Shown here: positions 52,947 through 60,910 of the stretch, piece after piece | How positions within the stretch are numbered: the stretch's first letter is position 1 | Layout of the letters: each line of letters begins with the position of its first letter | Source of the DNA: Haloferax massiliensis | GTDB taxonomy: Archaea > Halobacteriota > Halobacteria > Halobacteriales > Haloferacaceae | Length of the DNA stretch: 64,000 nucleotides | Assembly (NCBI RefSeq): GCF_001368915.1 | Contig: NZ_CSTE01000002.1 | Coordinates: 1,793,612-1,857,611 of the forward strand | Direction of reading: 5' to 3' | Notes under the pieces: model-generated | Database searches by the model: none | The model's input: the letters and a program-made list of their open reading frames with translations, nothing else | What the model was told of the DNA's origin: nothing | Position numbers and translations under genes: made by a program

Positions 52947-53552
52947 CTACAGTGACACGTCGGTCTCGATGTCTTCGGTCGCCTCGCGGAGGCCGTCGCG
53001 GCGGGCGTCCTCGGCCAGCCGATTCGAGAGGTCGTCGTCGGTCAACAGCTCCGCGAAGTCGTCGCGGAAGCGGTAGTTGGCCCGGCTCGAACGGATGTCA
53101 GCCTCGGCGACGGGGCGGCACTCGGAAACGACCTCGACGGGCACTTCAAGCGTCTCGGCGATGGTCTCGTCGTCCGCGCCGTCGACGAGCAGGCTGTCGA
53201 AGCGGTCGGCGTCGAACGGGAACTCGCGGTCGGCGTCGCGGACGAGGTGGAGGTCGAACCGGGCGGTGCGAACCGCCTCGGGCGACGCGTCGAGTTCGAC
53301 CGCGAGGTCGGCGTCGGAGTCGCCGTCGAAGAAGCCGACGACGAGCGCGACGAGCGCGTCGTCGCCGAGGTCGGTGTCGAACGCGTAGCGCTCGCGCATC
53401 GTCGCCACGATGCCGCGGACGCGCTCGCGGACCGCTTCGGGGTCGTCCACGTCGGCGAGCGACCCGCGCGACTCGGACTGCTGTTCGGTCACGGTGTCCG
53501 ACCCGGTCGCCTCGATGAAGATGTCGCGGAGCTCGGCGGTCTTTTCGTCCAT
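52947..53552 (-). CDS. Conserved haloarchaeal protein, resembles conditioned-medium-induced protein 4
   Basis: A very acidic, soluble, helical protein of 201 residues beginning MDEKTAELRDIFIEATGSDT, then VTEQQSESRGSL. Repeated segments of the form F-D-G-D-SDADLAVELDASPEAVRTARFDLHL and ETIAETLEVPVEVVSECR look like two or three HTH-like modules. The start matches, from memory, the family annotated as conditioned medium-induced protein 4, described from quorum-type studies in haloarchaea. It lies directly upstream of mcm on the same strand (54 nt), so it may be co-transcribed with the helicase. ATG 53552. Confidence 0.7.
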   Translation of the reverse strand: MDEKTAELRDIFIEATGSDTVTEQQSESRGSLADVDDPEAVRERVRGIVATMRERYAFDTDLGDDALVALVVGFFDGDSDADLAVELDASPEAVRTARFDLHLVRDADREFPFDADRFDSLLVDGADDETIAETLEVPVEVVSECRPVAEADIRSSRANYRFRDDFAELLTDDDLSNRLAEDARRDGLREATEDIETDVSL

Positions 53553-53670
53553 ACCCTGAGAATGGCACGTCCAGCGTCTTTAATGATGCTGACCCGAGCG
53601 CCGCCGAGCGCCGGAGAGACGACTCGAATCGCCCGACAAGCCGCGAACCGGCTCCCCGCCCGCGAACTCC

Positions 53671-53698
53671 GTAAACCGATAGGTTAAACTAGGTTTAC
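53671..53698 (+). promoter_or_regulatory. BirA-type biotin operator over the bioY promoter
   Basis: GTAAACC (53671-53677), 14-nt spacer, GGTTTAC (53692-53698). This matches the BirA box described for Bacteria and Archaea (GTAAACC-N14/15-GGTTTAC). The spacer holds the AT-rich GGTTAAAC about 30 nt before the bioY ATG, so operator and TATA element coincide; biotin-loaded BirA would block transcription. Confidence 0.8.
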
Positions 53699-53713
53699 GA
53701 GACAGCGACTGGC

Positions 53714-54292
53714 ATGGCAACCGAACGCGAGTCTGTCGAACTCGTCGGCGACGAACTCGTCGGCAACATCGCCCGCGCCGCCCTGTTCGCGGCGCTCATG
53801 GGCGCGGGCAGTTACGTCTCGTTCCCGAACCCCGTCTCGCCGATTCCGGTGACGATGCAGGTGCTCGTCGTCTTCCTCGCGGGCATCTTCCTCGGTCCCG
53901 TCTGGGGCGGCGGCTCCATGGCGCTCTACCTCGTCGCGGGCGGCCTCGGCGCGCCGGTGTTCGCCGGCGGCTCCGCCGGATTCGCGCCGCTCGTCGGGCC
54001 GACCGCGGGCTACCTCTGGTCGTACCCGGTCGCCGCGGTCATCGTCGGCCTCGTCGTCCACGGCGGCGTCAGCGTCGGCGACTACCGCGTGAGCACCGCC
54101 CGGCTCGTCGGCGCGATGGTCGCCGGTACCGTCGTCGTCTACGCCTTCGGGACGCTCGGGTTCGCGTACGTCCAGCGCGTCGGCCTCGAATCCGCCTTCT
54201 GGACGGCCTCCGCCGCGTTCATCCCCGCCGAGGCGTTCAAAATCGCCGCCGCGGTCGGCATCGTCCGGTCCGACGCCATCGCCGCCCAGTAG
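53714..54292 (+). CDS. bioY: Biotin ECF transporter S component BioY
   Basis: A protein of 192 residues with six hydrophobic helices. BioY features: SFPNPVSPIPVTMQVLVVFL (conserved PVPIT-type segment), GGLGAPVFAGGSAGFAPLVG, PTAGYLWSYPVAA, and ESAFWTASAAFIPAEAFKIA with the conserved P-x-E-x-x-K. It binds biotin and works with the BioM ATPase and BioN to import it. The stop TAG is followed directly by the bioM ATG. ATG 53714; transcription is predicted under biotin-BirA control through the operator just upstream. Confidence 0.93.
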   Translation: MATERESVELVGDELVGNIARAALFAALMGAGSYVSFPNPVSPIPVTMQVLVVFLAGIFLGPVWGGGSMALYLVAGGLGAPVFAGGSAGFAPLVGPTAGYLWSYPVAAVIVGLVVHGGVSVGDYRVSTARLVGAMVAGTVVVYAFGTLGFAYVQRVGLESAFWTASAAFIPAEAFKIAAAVGIVRSDAIAAQ

Positions 54293-54994
54293 ATGATTCG
54301 CGTCGAGGGACTCGTCCACCGGTACGGCGACACGGTCGCGGTCGATGGCGTGGACCTCGCCATCGACGACGGCGAGTGCGTCGTCCTCGCGGGCGCGAAC
54401 GGCTCCGGCAAGACCACGCTCGTCCGCCACTTCAACGGCCTGCTCGACCCCGACGAGGGGTCTGTGTCGGTCAACGGCCGGAACGTCTCGGACCACCTCG
54501 TCGCCGCCCGGACCGCCGTGGCGATGGTGTTCCAGCACCCCGAAGACCAACTGGTCGCGGCCACCGTCGGCGCTGACGTGGCGTTCGGCCCGGAGAACCT
54601 CGGCCTCGACCGCGACGAAATCGACCGCCGCGTCAGCGAGTCGCTGGCCGCGGTCAACCTCGACGGCCGGGGGGACGAGCGCGTCGACGCCCTCTCCGGC
54701 GGCGAGGTCGAACGCCTCGCCATCGCCGGCGCGCTGGCGATGCGCCCCGACCACCTCGTCTTGGACGAACCGTTCACCGGCCTCGACGAACCCGCCCGGC
54801 GCTCGGTGCTCGCCCGCCTCCGCGACCTCCGCGCCGAGGGTACGAGCCTCGTCGTCGTCACCCACGACCTGCGCGACGTGGCCGAGTTGGCCGACCGCGT
54901 GGTCGCCCTCGCCGACGGCGGGGTCGCCCTCGACGCCGCGCCCGACGAGGCCGCAGACCGCCTCCCCGACCTCGACGTTCGCCCGCCGTGTTGA
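54293..54994 (+). CDS. bioM: Biotin ECF transporter ATPase BioM
   Basis: An ABC ATPase of 233 residues. VVLAGANGSGKTTLVRHFNG (Walker A), MVFQHPEDQLVAATVGADVA (Q-loop and the ECF-specific D-Q-L), DALSGGEVERLAIAGALAMR (signature), and LVLDEPFTGLDEPARRSVL (Walker B) are all intact, with the switch His in VVVTHDLRDV. It powers biotin import as the A component. It starts the base after the bioY stop and overlaps bioN by 7 nt. Confidence 0.93.
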   Translation: MIRVEGLVHRYGDTVAVDGVDLAIDDGECVVLAGANGSGKTTLVRHFNGLLDPDEGSVSVNGRNVSDHLVAARTAVAMVFQHPEDQLVAATVGADVAFGPENLGLDRDEIDRRVSESLAAVNLDGRGDERVDALSGGEVERLAIAGALAMRPDHLVLDEPFTGLDEPARRSVLARLRDLRAEGTSLVVVTHDLRDVAELADRVVALADGGVALDAAPDEAADRLPDLDVRPPC

Positions 54995-55692
54995 CCTACG
55001 AGCCGGGCGACAGCCTCGCCCACCGACTCGACCCGCGGACCAAGCTCGCGGTGCAGGTCGCCTTCGCGGCGGCCGGCTTCGCGCACACGACGCCCGCCGG
55101 ACTCGTCGTTCTCGGCGTCGTCGCCGCGGGCTGTCTCCGCGCCGCCGACGCGTCCCCCGTCTCGGCCCTCCGCGACCTCCGCTATGCGATTCCGTTCCTC
55201 GCGCTCGGCCCGGTCGTCGAGGCCGCCCGCCTCGGCGCGCCGTGGTTCGACCCCGAGGCGGCCGTCGACCCCGCGCTCGCCAGCGTCCGCGTGTTGCTCG
55301 TCTTCTTCGTCGCGGCGGCGTACGTCAGGACGACGCCCGTCCGCGAGTCCCGCGCGGCGATTCAGCGGCTCGTGCCGGGTCGGTTCGGCGTTGCCCTCGG
55401 CGTCGGCGTCGCACTCGTCTTCCGGTTTCTCCCGCTGGTCCGCCGCGACCTGCGTCGCGTCCGCGAGGCGCAGGCGGCCCGCCTCGGGAGCGAACGACGG
55501 CTGGACGAACGGCTCTCGCTCGTCGCCGCCGGCGGCCTCCGGCGGTCGTTCGCGCGGGCCGACGCGCTCGCGCTCGCCCTCCGCACGCGGTGTTTCGCGT
55601 GGAACCCGACGCTCCCCGAGATTCGGTTCGGCCGGCGCGACGCGCCCGGGCTCGTCCTCGCCGCCGCGCTCCTCGCGAGCGCCGCGCTCTGA
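54988..55692 (+). CDS. bioN: Biotin ECF transporter T component BioN
   Basis: A membrane protein of 234 residues that links BioY to the ATPase. Four to five hydrophobic helices and a long cytoplasmic coupling segment between about residues 120 and 205, with VPGRFGVALGVGVALVFRFL and VRRDLRRVREAQAARLG (the first Ala-Arg coupling motif) and FARADALALALRTRCF (second). LAHRLDPRTKLAVQVAFAA at the N-terminus is the typical T-component start. GTG 54988 lies inside the last codons of bioM. It ends the operon. Confidence 0.9.
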   Translation: MLTYEPGDSLAHRLDPRTKLAVQVAFAAAGFAHTTPAGLVVLGVVAAGCLRAADASPVSALRDLRYAIPFLALGPVVEAARLGAPWFDPEAAVDPALASVRVLLVFFVAAAYVRTTPVRESRAAIQRLVPGRFGVALGVGVALVFRFLPLVRRDLRRVREAQAARLGSERRLDERLSLVAAGGLRRSFARADALALALRTRCFAWNPTLPEIRFGRRDAPGLVLAAALLASAAL

Positions 55693-55769
55693 ACCGAGGA
55701 CCCGCACAATCCGCCGACCGGCGTGCAGTGGGTGGCAAGATTTAACCCTCCGTTCTCCGGTGATTGATT

Positions 55770-57887
55770 ATGGACTTTGCGGCACAGGCGGACGTTACGC
55801 GGGAGACGTTCTGGACGATTAGTCCGGTCGGCGAGGCGCTCTTCTACGGTCTCGCCGCCATCGCGTCGCTCGTGTTCCTCTACGGGGTGTACGAGCGGTT
55901 CGCCCGGTACGCGCGCGGCGGCGAGGACCCGTTCGACCGGCTGTCCGACCTCCCGGGGCGGACGGTTCGGGCGGCGAAGGTGGTGTTCTCCAACGAAAAG
56001 CAGTTCGAGCGCGACCGGTTCGCCGGCGTGATGCACGCGTTCATCATGTGGGGCTTTCTGACGCTCCTCATCGGGACGACCATCCTCGCCATCGACATCG
56101 ACGTGTGGCGGCGGGTGACTGGCAGTTCCTTCTTCGTCGGCGACTTCTACCGCTCGTACTCGTTCGTCATGGACCTCATGGGTCTCGCGTTCGTCGTCGG
56201 CGTCGGGATGGCGCTGTGGCGGCGCTACGGGGTCCGACACCCCCGACTGTGGGGCAAACACACCGGCTTCGAGGACGCCGCGTTCGTCTGGACGCTGTTT
56301 CTCCTCGGCGTCGGCGGCTACGTCCTCGAAGGCGTCCGCATCGTCGGCACCGACTTCCCCGACTTCGAGACGGTGAGCTTCGTCGGCTACTTCGTCGCCG
56401 TCGTGTTCGAGGCCGCGGGCATGGGGCAGGGCCTCGCGCAGACGCTCTACTGGTTCGGCTGGTGGTCCCACGCGCTCCTCGCCTTGGCGTTCGTCGCCGC
56501 CGTCCCCTACGCCAAGCCCCTGCACATGCTCACCTCCTTCGCCAACGTCGTCACCGCAGACGAGAAGGCCGGCAAGCGCCTGCCGGCGGTGCCCGCGGAC
56601 ACGCCGCCGGACGAAATCGGCTACGTCTCCGAGGACGACTTCTCGTGGAAGGCGATGCTCGACATGGACGCCTGCACGAAGTGCGGCCGCTGTACCGACG
56701 CCTGCCCGGCGAAGGCCTCCGGCCGCAACCTCGACCCGCGGGACGTGATTCTCGACCTGAAGACCTACCGCGAGTCGGTCGACGCCGGCGGCGACTCAAT
56801 CGACATCGTCGCGGACGGCAGCACCTCCGTCGTCGACGCCGAGTCGATGGAGTCCTGTATGGCCTGCATGGCCTGCATGGACGCCTGCCCGGTCGATATC
56901 GAGCACCTGACGCACTTCACCGAGATGAACCGCCGGCTCACCGAGACGGGCCAACAGCAGGAGCCGGTCCAGGAGGCGATGATGAACATCTTCCAGAACG
57001 GCAACGCCTTCGGCGACCCCCAGCGCAAGCGGCCCGACTGGACCGACGACCTCGACTTCGAGGTGCCCGACGCCCGCGACGAATCGGTCGAGTTCCTCTG
57101 GTACGTCGGCGACTACCCCTCCTACGACGAGCGCAACCGCGCCGTCGCCCGCTCTTTGGCCCGCATCTTCGAGGAAGCCGGCGTCTCCTACGGCATCCTC
57201 TACGAGGACGAACAGCACGACGGCAACGACGTGCGCCGCGTCGGCGAGGAGGGCCTCTACGAGATGCTCGTCGAGGACAACGTCGCCGCGATGGCCGACT
57301 GCGAGTTCGACAAAATCGTCTGTACCGACCCCCACTCGTACAACACGTTCAAAAACGAGTACCCGGAGATGGACGACTCGTTCGACTACCCGGTGTACCA
57401 CTACACTCAACTGGTCGAGCGCCTCGTCGGCGACGACCGCCTCGGCCTCGCGGGCGACGAACTCGCCGCCCAGACGGTGACGTACCACGACCCGTGTCAC
57501 CTCGGCCGGTACAACGGCGAGTACGAAGCGCCCCGCGAAGTCATCCGCGCGACCGGCGTCGAACTCGCCGAGATGCCGCGCAACCGCGACCAGTCGTTCT
57601 GCTGCGGCGGCGGCGGCGGCGGCCTCTGGATGGACCACGACGAGGAGTCGAAGCCGTCCGAAGAGCGCCTGCGCGAGGCGCTCGACGACACGACCGGCGG
57701 CGTCGAGCGGTTCGTCGTCGCCTGCCCGATGTGCGCGACGATGTACGAAGACGGCCGCAAGACCGGCGACTACGAGGACGACATCGACGTCGTGGACATC
57801 TCCGAACTCGTCGTGGAGGCGCTCGACGCGAAGGCCGCCGCGACGACGGAAGCAGGCGCAGATACGACGCCCGCGTCGGCCGACTGA
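55770..57887 (+). CDS. Membrane-bound Hdr-like Fe-S oxidoreductase
   Basis: A protein of 706 residues. Residues 15-255 hold five or six helices with His residues, like a NarI/HdrE b-type cytochrome (FAGVMHAFIMWGFLTLLIGT and YWFGWWSHALLALAFVAAVP). Two ferredoxin motifs follow: CTKCGRCTDACP and CMACMACMDACP. The C-terminal CCG domains differ: the first reads VCTDPHSYNTFKNEYPEM with no CCG; the second is complete (YHDPCHLGRYN, FCCGGGGGG, CPMC). It probably passes electrons between a soluble donor, such as an electron-transfer flavoprotein, and menaquinone. ATG 55770. Alone in its unit. Confidence 0.88.
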   Translation: MDFAAQADVTRETFWTISPVGEALFYGLAAIASLVFLYGVYERFARYARGGEDPFDRLSDLPGRTVRAAKVVFSNEKQFERDRFAGVMHAFIMWGFLTLLIGTTILAIDIDVWRRVTGSSFFVGDFYRSYSFVMDLMGLAFVVGVGMALWRRYGVRHPRLWGKHTGFEDAAFVWTLFLLGVGGYVLEGVRIVGTDFPDFETVSFVGYFVAVVFEAAGMGQGLAQTLYWFGWWSHALLALAFVAAVPYAKPLHMLTSFANVVTADEKAGKRLPAVPADTPPDEIGYVSEDDFSWKAMLDMDACTKCGRCTDACPAKASGRNLDPRDVILDLKTYRESVDAGGDSIDIVADGSTSVVDAESMESCMACMACMDACPVDIEHLTHFTEMNRRLTETGQQQEPVQEAMMNIFQNGNAFGDPQRKRPDWTDDLDFEVPDARDESVEFLWYVGDYPSYDERNRAVARSLARIFEEAGVSYGILYEDEQHDGNDVRRVGEEGLYEMLVEDNVAAMADCEFDKIVCTDPHSYNTFKNEYPEMDDSFDYPVYHYTQLVERLVGDDRLGLAGDELAAQTVTYHDPCHLGRYNGEYEAPREVIRATGVELAEMPRNRDQSFCCGGGGGGLWMDHDEESKPSEERLREALDDTTGGVERFVVACPMCATMYEDGRKTGDYEDDIDVVDISELVVEALDAKAAATTEAGADTTPASAD

Positions 57888-57915
57888 GTCGGTGACGCGG
57901 CCGGTTTCTTCGATT

Positions 57916-58878
57916 CTATTCTACGTCCAAGCGGTCGAGGGACTCGCGGATGACGCCCGCCGACTCCCGGAGCGCGGTCGTCTCGTCCGCCGAGAGGTCG
58001 AACTCGTGGACGTCGCGGACGCCGCCTTGGTTGACGGTACACGGGAGGCTCATGTAGACGTCGTCGATGCCGTGTTCGCCCGAGACGAGCGTCGAGACGG
58101 TGAGGATGGAGTTGTCGTCGCCGAGGATGCGTTCCGTGGTCGCGGCCACCGAGCGGGCGACGCCGTAGTTCGTCCGCTCCTTGCGCTCGATGATCTCGTA
58201 GGCGGCCTCGCGCACCTCCGCTTCGACGCGGGCTTTGAGCGCGTCGACGTCGTCGACGCCGTGGCTGGTGGCGTACGACCCGAACGGGATGCCGCCGAGG
58301 TTCGCCGAACTCCAGACGAGCACCTCGCTGTCGCCGTGCTCGCCGACGACGTAGGCGTGGACGTTCGCCGGGTCGAGGTCGAACTCGCGGCTGAGCGAGT
58401 GACGGAACCGCGACGTGTCGAGGACGGTCCCCGACCCGATGACGCGCTCGGCCGGCAGGTCCGACACCTTCCACGTGACGTACGACAGCACGTCGACGGG
58501 GTTGGTGACGATGAGCATGACGGCGTCGTCGTTCAGTCCCTCCGTAATCTGCGGAATCATGTCGGCGAAGATATCGGCGTTCCGCTCCATCAGGTCGAGG
58601 CGGGTCTCGTCCGGCTTCTGACTGGCCCCGGCGGTGACGATGACCACGTCGGCGTCCCAGCAGTCCTCGTAGTCGCCCGTCCGCACCCGGACCGGCGACG
58701 TGAAGTACGACCCGTGGTTGAGGTCCATCGCCTCGCCCGCGACGCGCTCCTCGTCAATATCGACGAGGATGATTTCGCCCACGAGACTGCTCTCCATCAG
58801 CGCGAACGCCGTGCTCGACCCGACTGCGCCCGCACCGCCGACGACCGCGACCGTACCTTTGCCGCGTTCAGTGCTCAT
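57916..58878 (-). CDS. LDH/MDH-family dehydrogenase, probably L-lactate dehydrogenase
   Basis: A protein of 320 residues. The NAD loop is VAVVGGAGAVGSSTAFAL with Asp in ILVDIDEERV, so NAD is preferred. The catalytic His and Asp are in VVGEHGDSEVLVWS. The specificity loop reads AGASQKPDETRLDL: Gln at the position where malate dehydrogenases carry Arg, so pyruvate/lactate is the more likely substrate pair. The downstream GTVLDTSRFRHSL holds the substrate Arg. ATG 58878 sits 27 nt from a TTTTTATC box at 58901; a GGGAGT-ACA-ACTCCC dyad lies just upstream of it. Convergent with the Hdr-like gene. Confidence 0.88.
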   Translation of the reverse strand: MSTERGKGTVAVVGGAGAVGSSTAFALMESSLVGEIILVDIDEERVAGEAMDLNHGSYFTSPVRVRTGDYEDCWDADVVIVTAGASQKPDETRLDLMERNADIFADMIPQITEGLNDDAVMLIVTNPVDVLSYVTWKVSDLPAERVIGSGTVLDTSRFRHSLSREFDLDPANVHAYVVGEHGDSEVLVWSSANLGGIPFGSYATSHGVDDVDALKARVEAEVREAAYEIIERKERTNYGVARSVAATTERILGDDNSILTVSTLVSGEHGIDDVYMSLPCTVNQGGVRDVHEFDLSADETTALRESAGVIRESLDRLDVE

Positions 58879-58900
58879 ACCGGCCGTTCGGGCGACGCCT

Positions 58901-58946
58901 TGATAAAAACAGAGCTCCGTTTCGAAGAACTGGGAGTACAACTCCC
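58901..58946 (-). promoter_or_regulatory. Promoter and upstream dyad of the lactate/malate dehydrogenase gene
   Basis: On the minus strand, GTTTTTATCA (58901-58910) is at TATA distance from ATG 58878, so the transcript should be leaderless. Upstream of it, GGGAGT-ACA-ACTCCC (58932-58946) forms a perfect 6-bp dyad, a likely regulator site. The remaining sequence to 59080 is AT-richer with no gene. Confidence 0.5.
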
Positions 58947-59080
58947 GTAACGGATGATAATTTGTGAGATACCGGTCGGTGGCGGGTCATTTTTTGAAAT
59001 GAAGAATAATCGGAGTCGCCGAACCGTCGCACCGGTACCACGCCGACCGTCGCGGGTGCGGTCGCCCGCCGCCCGCGACG

Positions 59081-59533
59081 CTATTCGCGGTCGTACTCCT
59101 TCTTGAAGCCGCGGAACTCGGTCCGGTGGGCCTCCTCGTCGGCGAGGATGGTCACGGCGAGGTCCTCGGTGACTGGGTCGTTGGCCTCCTCCGCGGCGTC
59201 GATGAGCGCCCGGTAGGTCTCGATGGCGTCCTCCTCGGCCGTGAGGACGCCGTTGATGACGGCGAGCACGTCCGTGCTGTCCTCCGGGGGCTGGAGGTCG
59301 TGCTGGCGCGCCTCGAAGGACGCCGAACCCGGCGGCTTTTCGTCGAGCTGCTTCAGCCGGTTACCCAGCTGTTCGGCGTGGGTGAGTTCCTCCTGAATGT
59401 CGGTCTGGAGGGACTCCTTTATCTCCTCCGCCCGGACGCCGTCGAGGACGATGGAGTTCGTCATGTAGTTCATCACCGTCTCGATCTCGTCCTGATAGGC
59501 GCGCTTCAACAGCGCGGTCACGTCCTCAGACAT
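59081..59533 (-). CDS. Ferritin-like (DPS/bacterioferritin-type) protein
   Basis: A four-helix protein of 150 residues with the di-iron ligands expected of ferritin-like proteins: LLKRAYQDEIETVMNYMTNS (Glu), LQTDIQEELTHAEQLGNRLK (E-x-x-H), VLTAEEDAIETYRALI (Glu), and AVTILADEEAHRTEFRGFKK (E-E-x-H). Iron oxidation and storage or oxidative-stress protection is the family role; it lacks an N-terminal DNA-binding tail. ATG 59533 (MSEDVTALL). A gap of about 120 nt precedes the VOC gene upstream on the same strand. Confidence 0.85.
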   Translation of the reverse strand: MSEDVTALLKRAYQDEIETVMNYMTNSIVLDGVRAEEIKESLQTDIQEELTHAEQLGNRLKQLDEKPPGSASFEARQHDLQPPEDSTDVLAVINGVLTAEEDAIETYRALIDAAEEANDPVTEDLAVTILADEEAHRTEFRGFKKEYDRE

Positions 59534-59654
59534 AGCGACTTCGTATTGACGCTCTGGCAACAAATAGCTGTTCGCCGCGGCGGGCCAAGCGGGTGGCCAA
59601 CGCGTCGGCGTCGGGGAAAATCGGCGTGCGAGACGGGTCGGCGGCGCGGGGGAG

Positions 59655-60029
59655 TCAGTCTTCGAGCGCGACGAGTTCGACGACGTAACCGTCGGGGTCC
59701 TTCACGAACGCCGCGCGGGCGTTCGCCGGGTCGATGTCCACCGGCGGCTTGACGACCTCGGGCGACTGCGCTTCGACGATGTCCTCGAACGCGCGGTCGG
59801 CGTCGGCGACTTCGACCGCGACGTGGTCGATGCCGGCGGGTTCGACGCGGGCCGCCGAGGTCGGGTCGTACTTGAACTGCAGTTCCATGTCGGTGTCGTC
59901 GCTACCGACGTAGACGTTCCGGACGCCGTCGAGTTCGAACTCGTTCGTCTGTTCGAGGCCGAGGTCGGCGTAGAAGTCGAGCGTGGCGTCGATATCCGAG
60001 ACGACGAGGGCGGTGTGGATGAGACCCAT
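59655..60029 (-). CDS. VOC-superfamily (glyoxalase-like) protein
   Basis: A protein of 124 residues with two beta-alpha-beta-beta-beta units: LIHTALVVSDIDATLDFYAD, MELQFKYD, GIDHVAVEVADADRAFEDIV, and FVKDPDGYVVELVALE. The His, Glu and Glu metal positions (IHTAL, MELQ, VVELV) match lactoylglutathione-lyase-like enzymes. As haloarchaea lack glutathione, the partner thiol or substrate is open. ATG 60029 follows the ferredoxin gene after 44 nt on the same strand, so they may be one operon. Confidence 0.85.
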   Translation of the reverse strand: MGLIHTALVVSDIDATLDFYADLGLEQTNEFELDGVRNVYVGSDDTDMELQFKYDPTSAARVEPAGIDHVAVEVADADRAFEDIVEAQSPEVVKPPVDIDPANARAAFVKDPDGYVVELVALED

Positions 60030-60073
60030 GGCCGACGCGACGCGGCCCGGAGAGATAACGTCTGGTCTTCGCG

Positions 60074-60397
60074 TCAGGCCTGCCGCGAGGCGTCCACGTC
60101 GATGGCGTCGACGGGACAGATGTCGACACAGAGCATGCAGTCGATACACTGGTCTTCGTTGGTCGGTTCGACCTTCCGCTCGCTCACCGGGTGGTCGGGC
60201 GTGTCGACCCACGTGAACACGTCGACGGGGCAGTTTTCGAGGCACGCGCCGTCCGCGAGACAGATGTCGTAGTCGACGGCGACGTGGGTGCCGTGGATGC
60301 CGAGTTTCGCCGGCGGGTCGACGGGTCCCCAGACGGCGACGCCGTTTTCCTCGCCCGCACGTTCCCGGTTCTGGTCGAAGTTCGAGTCGATAGCCAT
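60074..60397 (-). CDS. Two-cluster ferredoxin
   Basis: A protein of 107 residues. The N-terminal 35 residues are the extension typical of zinc-containing archaeal ferredoxins (GVAVWGPVDPPAKLGIHGTH). The first cluster site is CLADGACLENCPVDVF and the second is CIDCMLCVDICPVDAI, giving seven Cys in the arrangement of 7Fe/8Fe proteins. It carries low-potential electrons for 2-oxoacid oxidoreductases or other redox enzymes. ATG 60397. A VOC-family gene follows on the same strand. Confidence 0.9.
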   Translation of the reverse strand: MAIDSNFDQNRERAGEENGVAVWGPVDPPAKLGIHGTHVAVDYDICLADGACLENCPVDVFTWVDTPDHPVSERKVEPTNEDQCIDCMLCVDICPVDAIDVDASRQA

Positions 60398-60511
60398 CGC
60401 CGGGCGTTGGCCGCACCGCGTACTAAAACGCCCGCATCGGCGACGCGAGAAATCGGGGACCGCGTCGGGGACGGCGAAAGGAAAGCAGCGAACTGGGCGT
60501 CGGGCGGGCGA

Positions 60512-60802
60512 CTATACCCGCGCGGCCTCGATGTGTTCGAGGACGCGCGAGATGTGGTGGTCGTCCCGGGCGGGTGCCCGCTTCCGATAGGTGCGGAGGG
60601 CGTCTACGAGATAGTCGAGTTCGGCGCTGTCGAAATCTTCGTCGCCGGCCTCGACCCGCGCGAGCAGGCCGGGGGCCGGCGTCGGCTCTTCGTCTGCATC
60701 GACCGCCCGCTCGATGGCGTCGAGCAACGCGGCGTGGACGACCCACGTCTCTTCGCGAGACAGGTCGAGCGCCGTCGGACGGTCCTGGGCCGATGTGGTC
60801 AT
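60512..60802 (-). CDS. Small conserved haloarchaeal protein (DUF7853-like)
   Basis: An acidic, helical protein of 96 residues (MTTSAQDRPTALDLSREETW, then VVHAALLDAIERAVDADEEP). The pattern of paired amphipathic helices and YLVDALRTYRKRAPARDDHH near the C-terminus matches, from memory, a haloarchaeal family DUF7853. No catalytic residues, metal site or membrane segment. ATG 60802, with TATAAATGT on the opposite flank at 60837-60845 as a possible TATA region read from this strand. Stands alone. Confidence 0.65.
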   Translation of the reverse strand: MTTSAQDRPTALDLSREETWVVHAALLDAIERAVDADEEPTPAPGLLARVEAGDEDFDSAELDYLVDALRTYRKRAPARDDHHISRVLEHIEAARV

Positions 60803-60910
60803 TGTGGGGCCTCTATCGTATCCTATGGGCGGGGAGATATAAATGTATGTGTACTGTTGTCATGCGTCACGCACGACCGCGAAAGCCACGGGGGCGTCCG
60901 CTCCCGAGTT

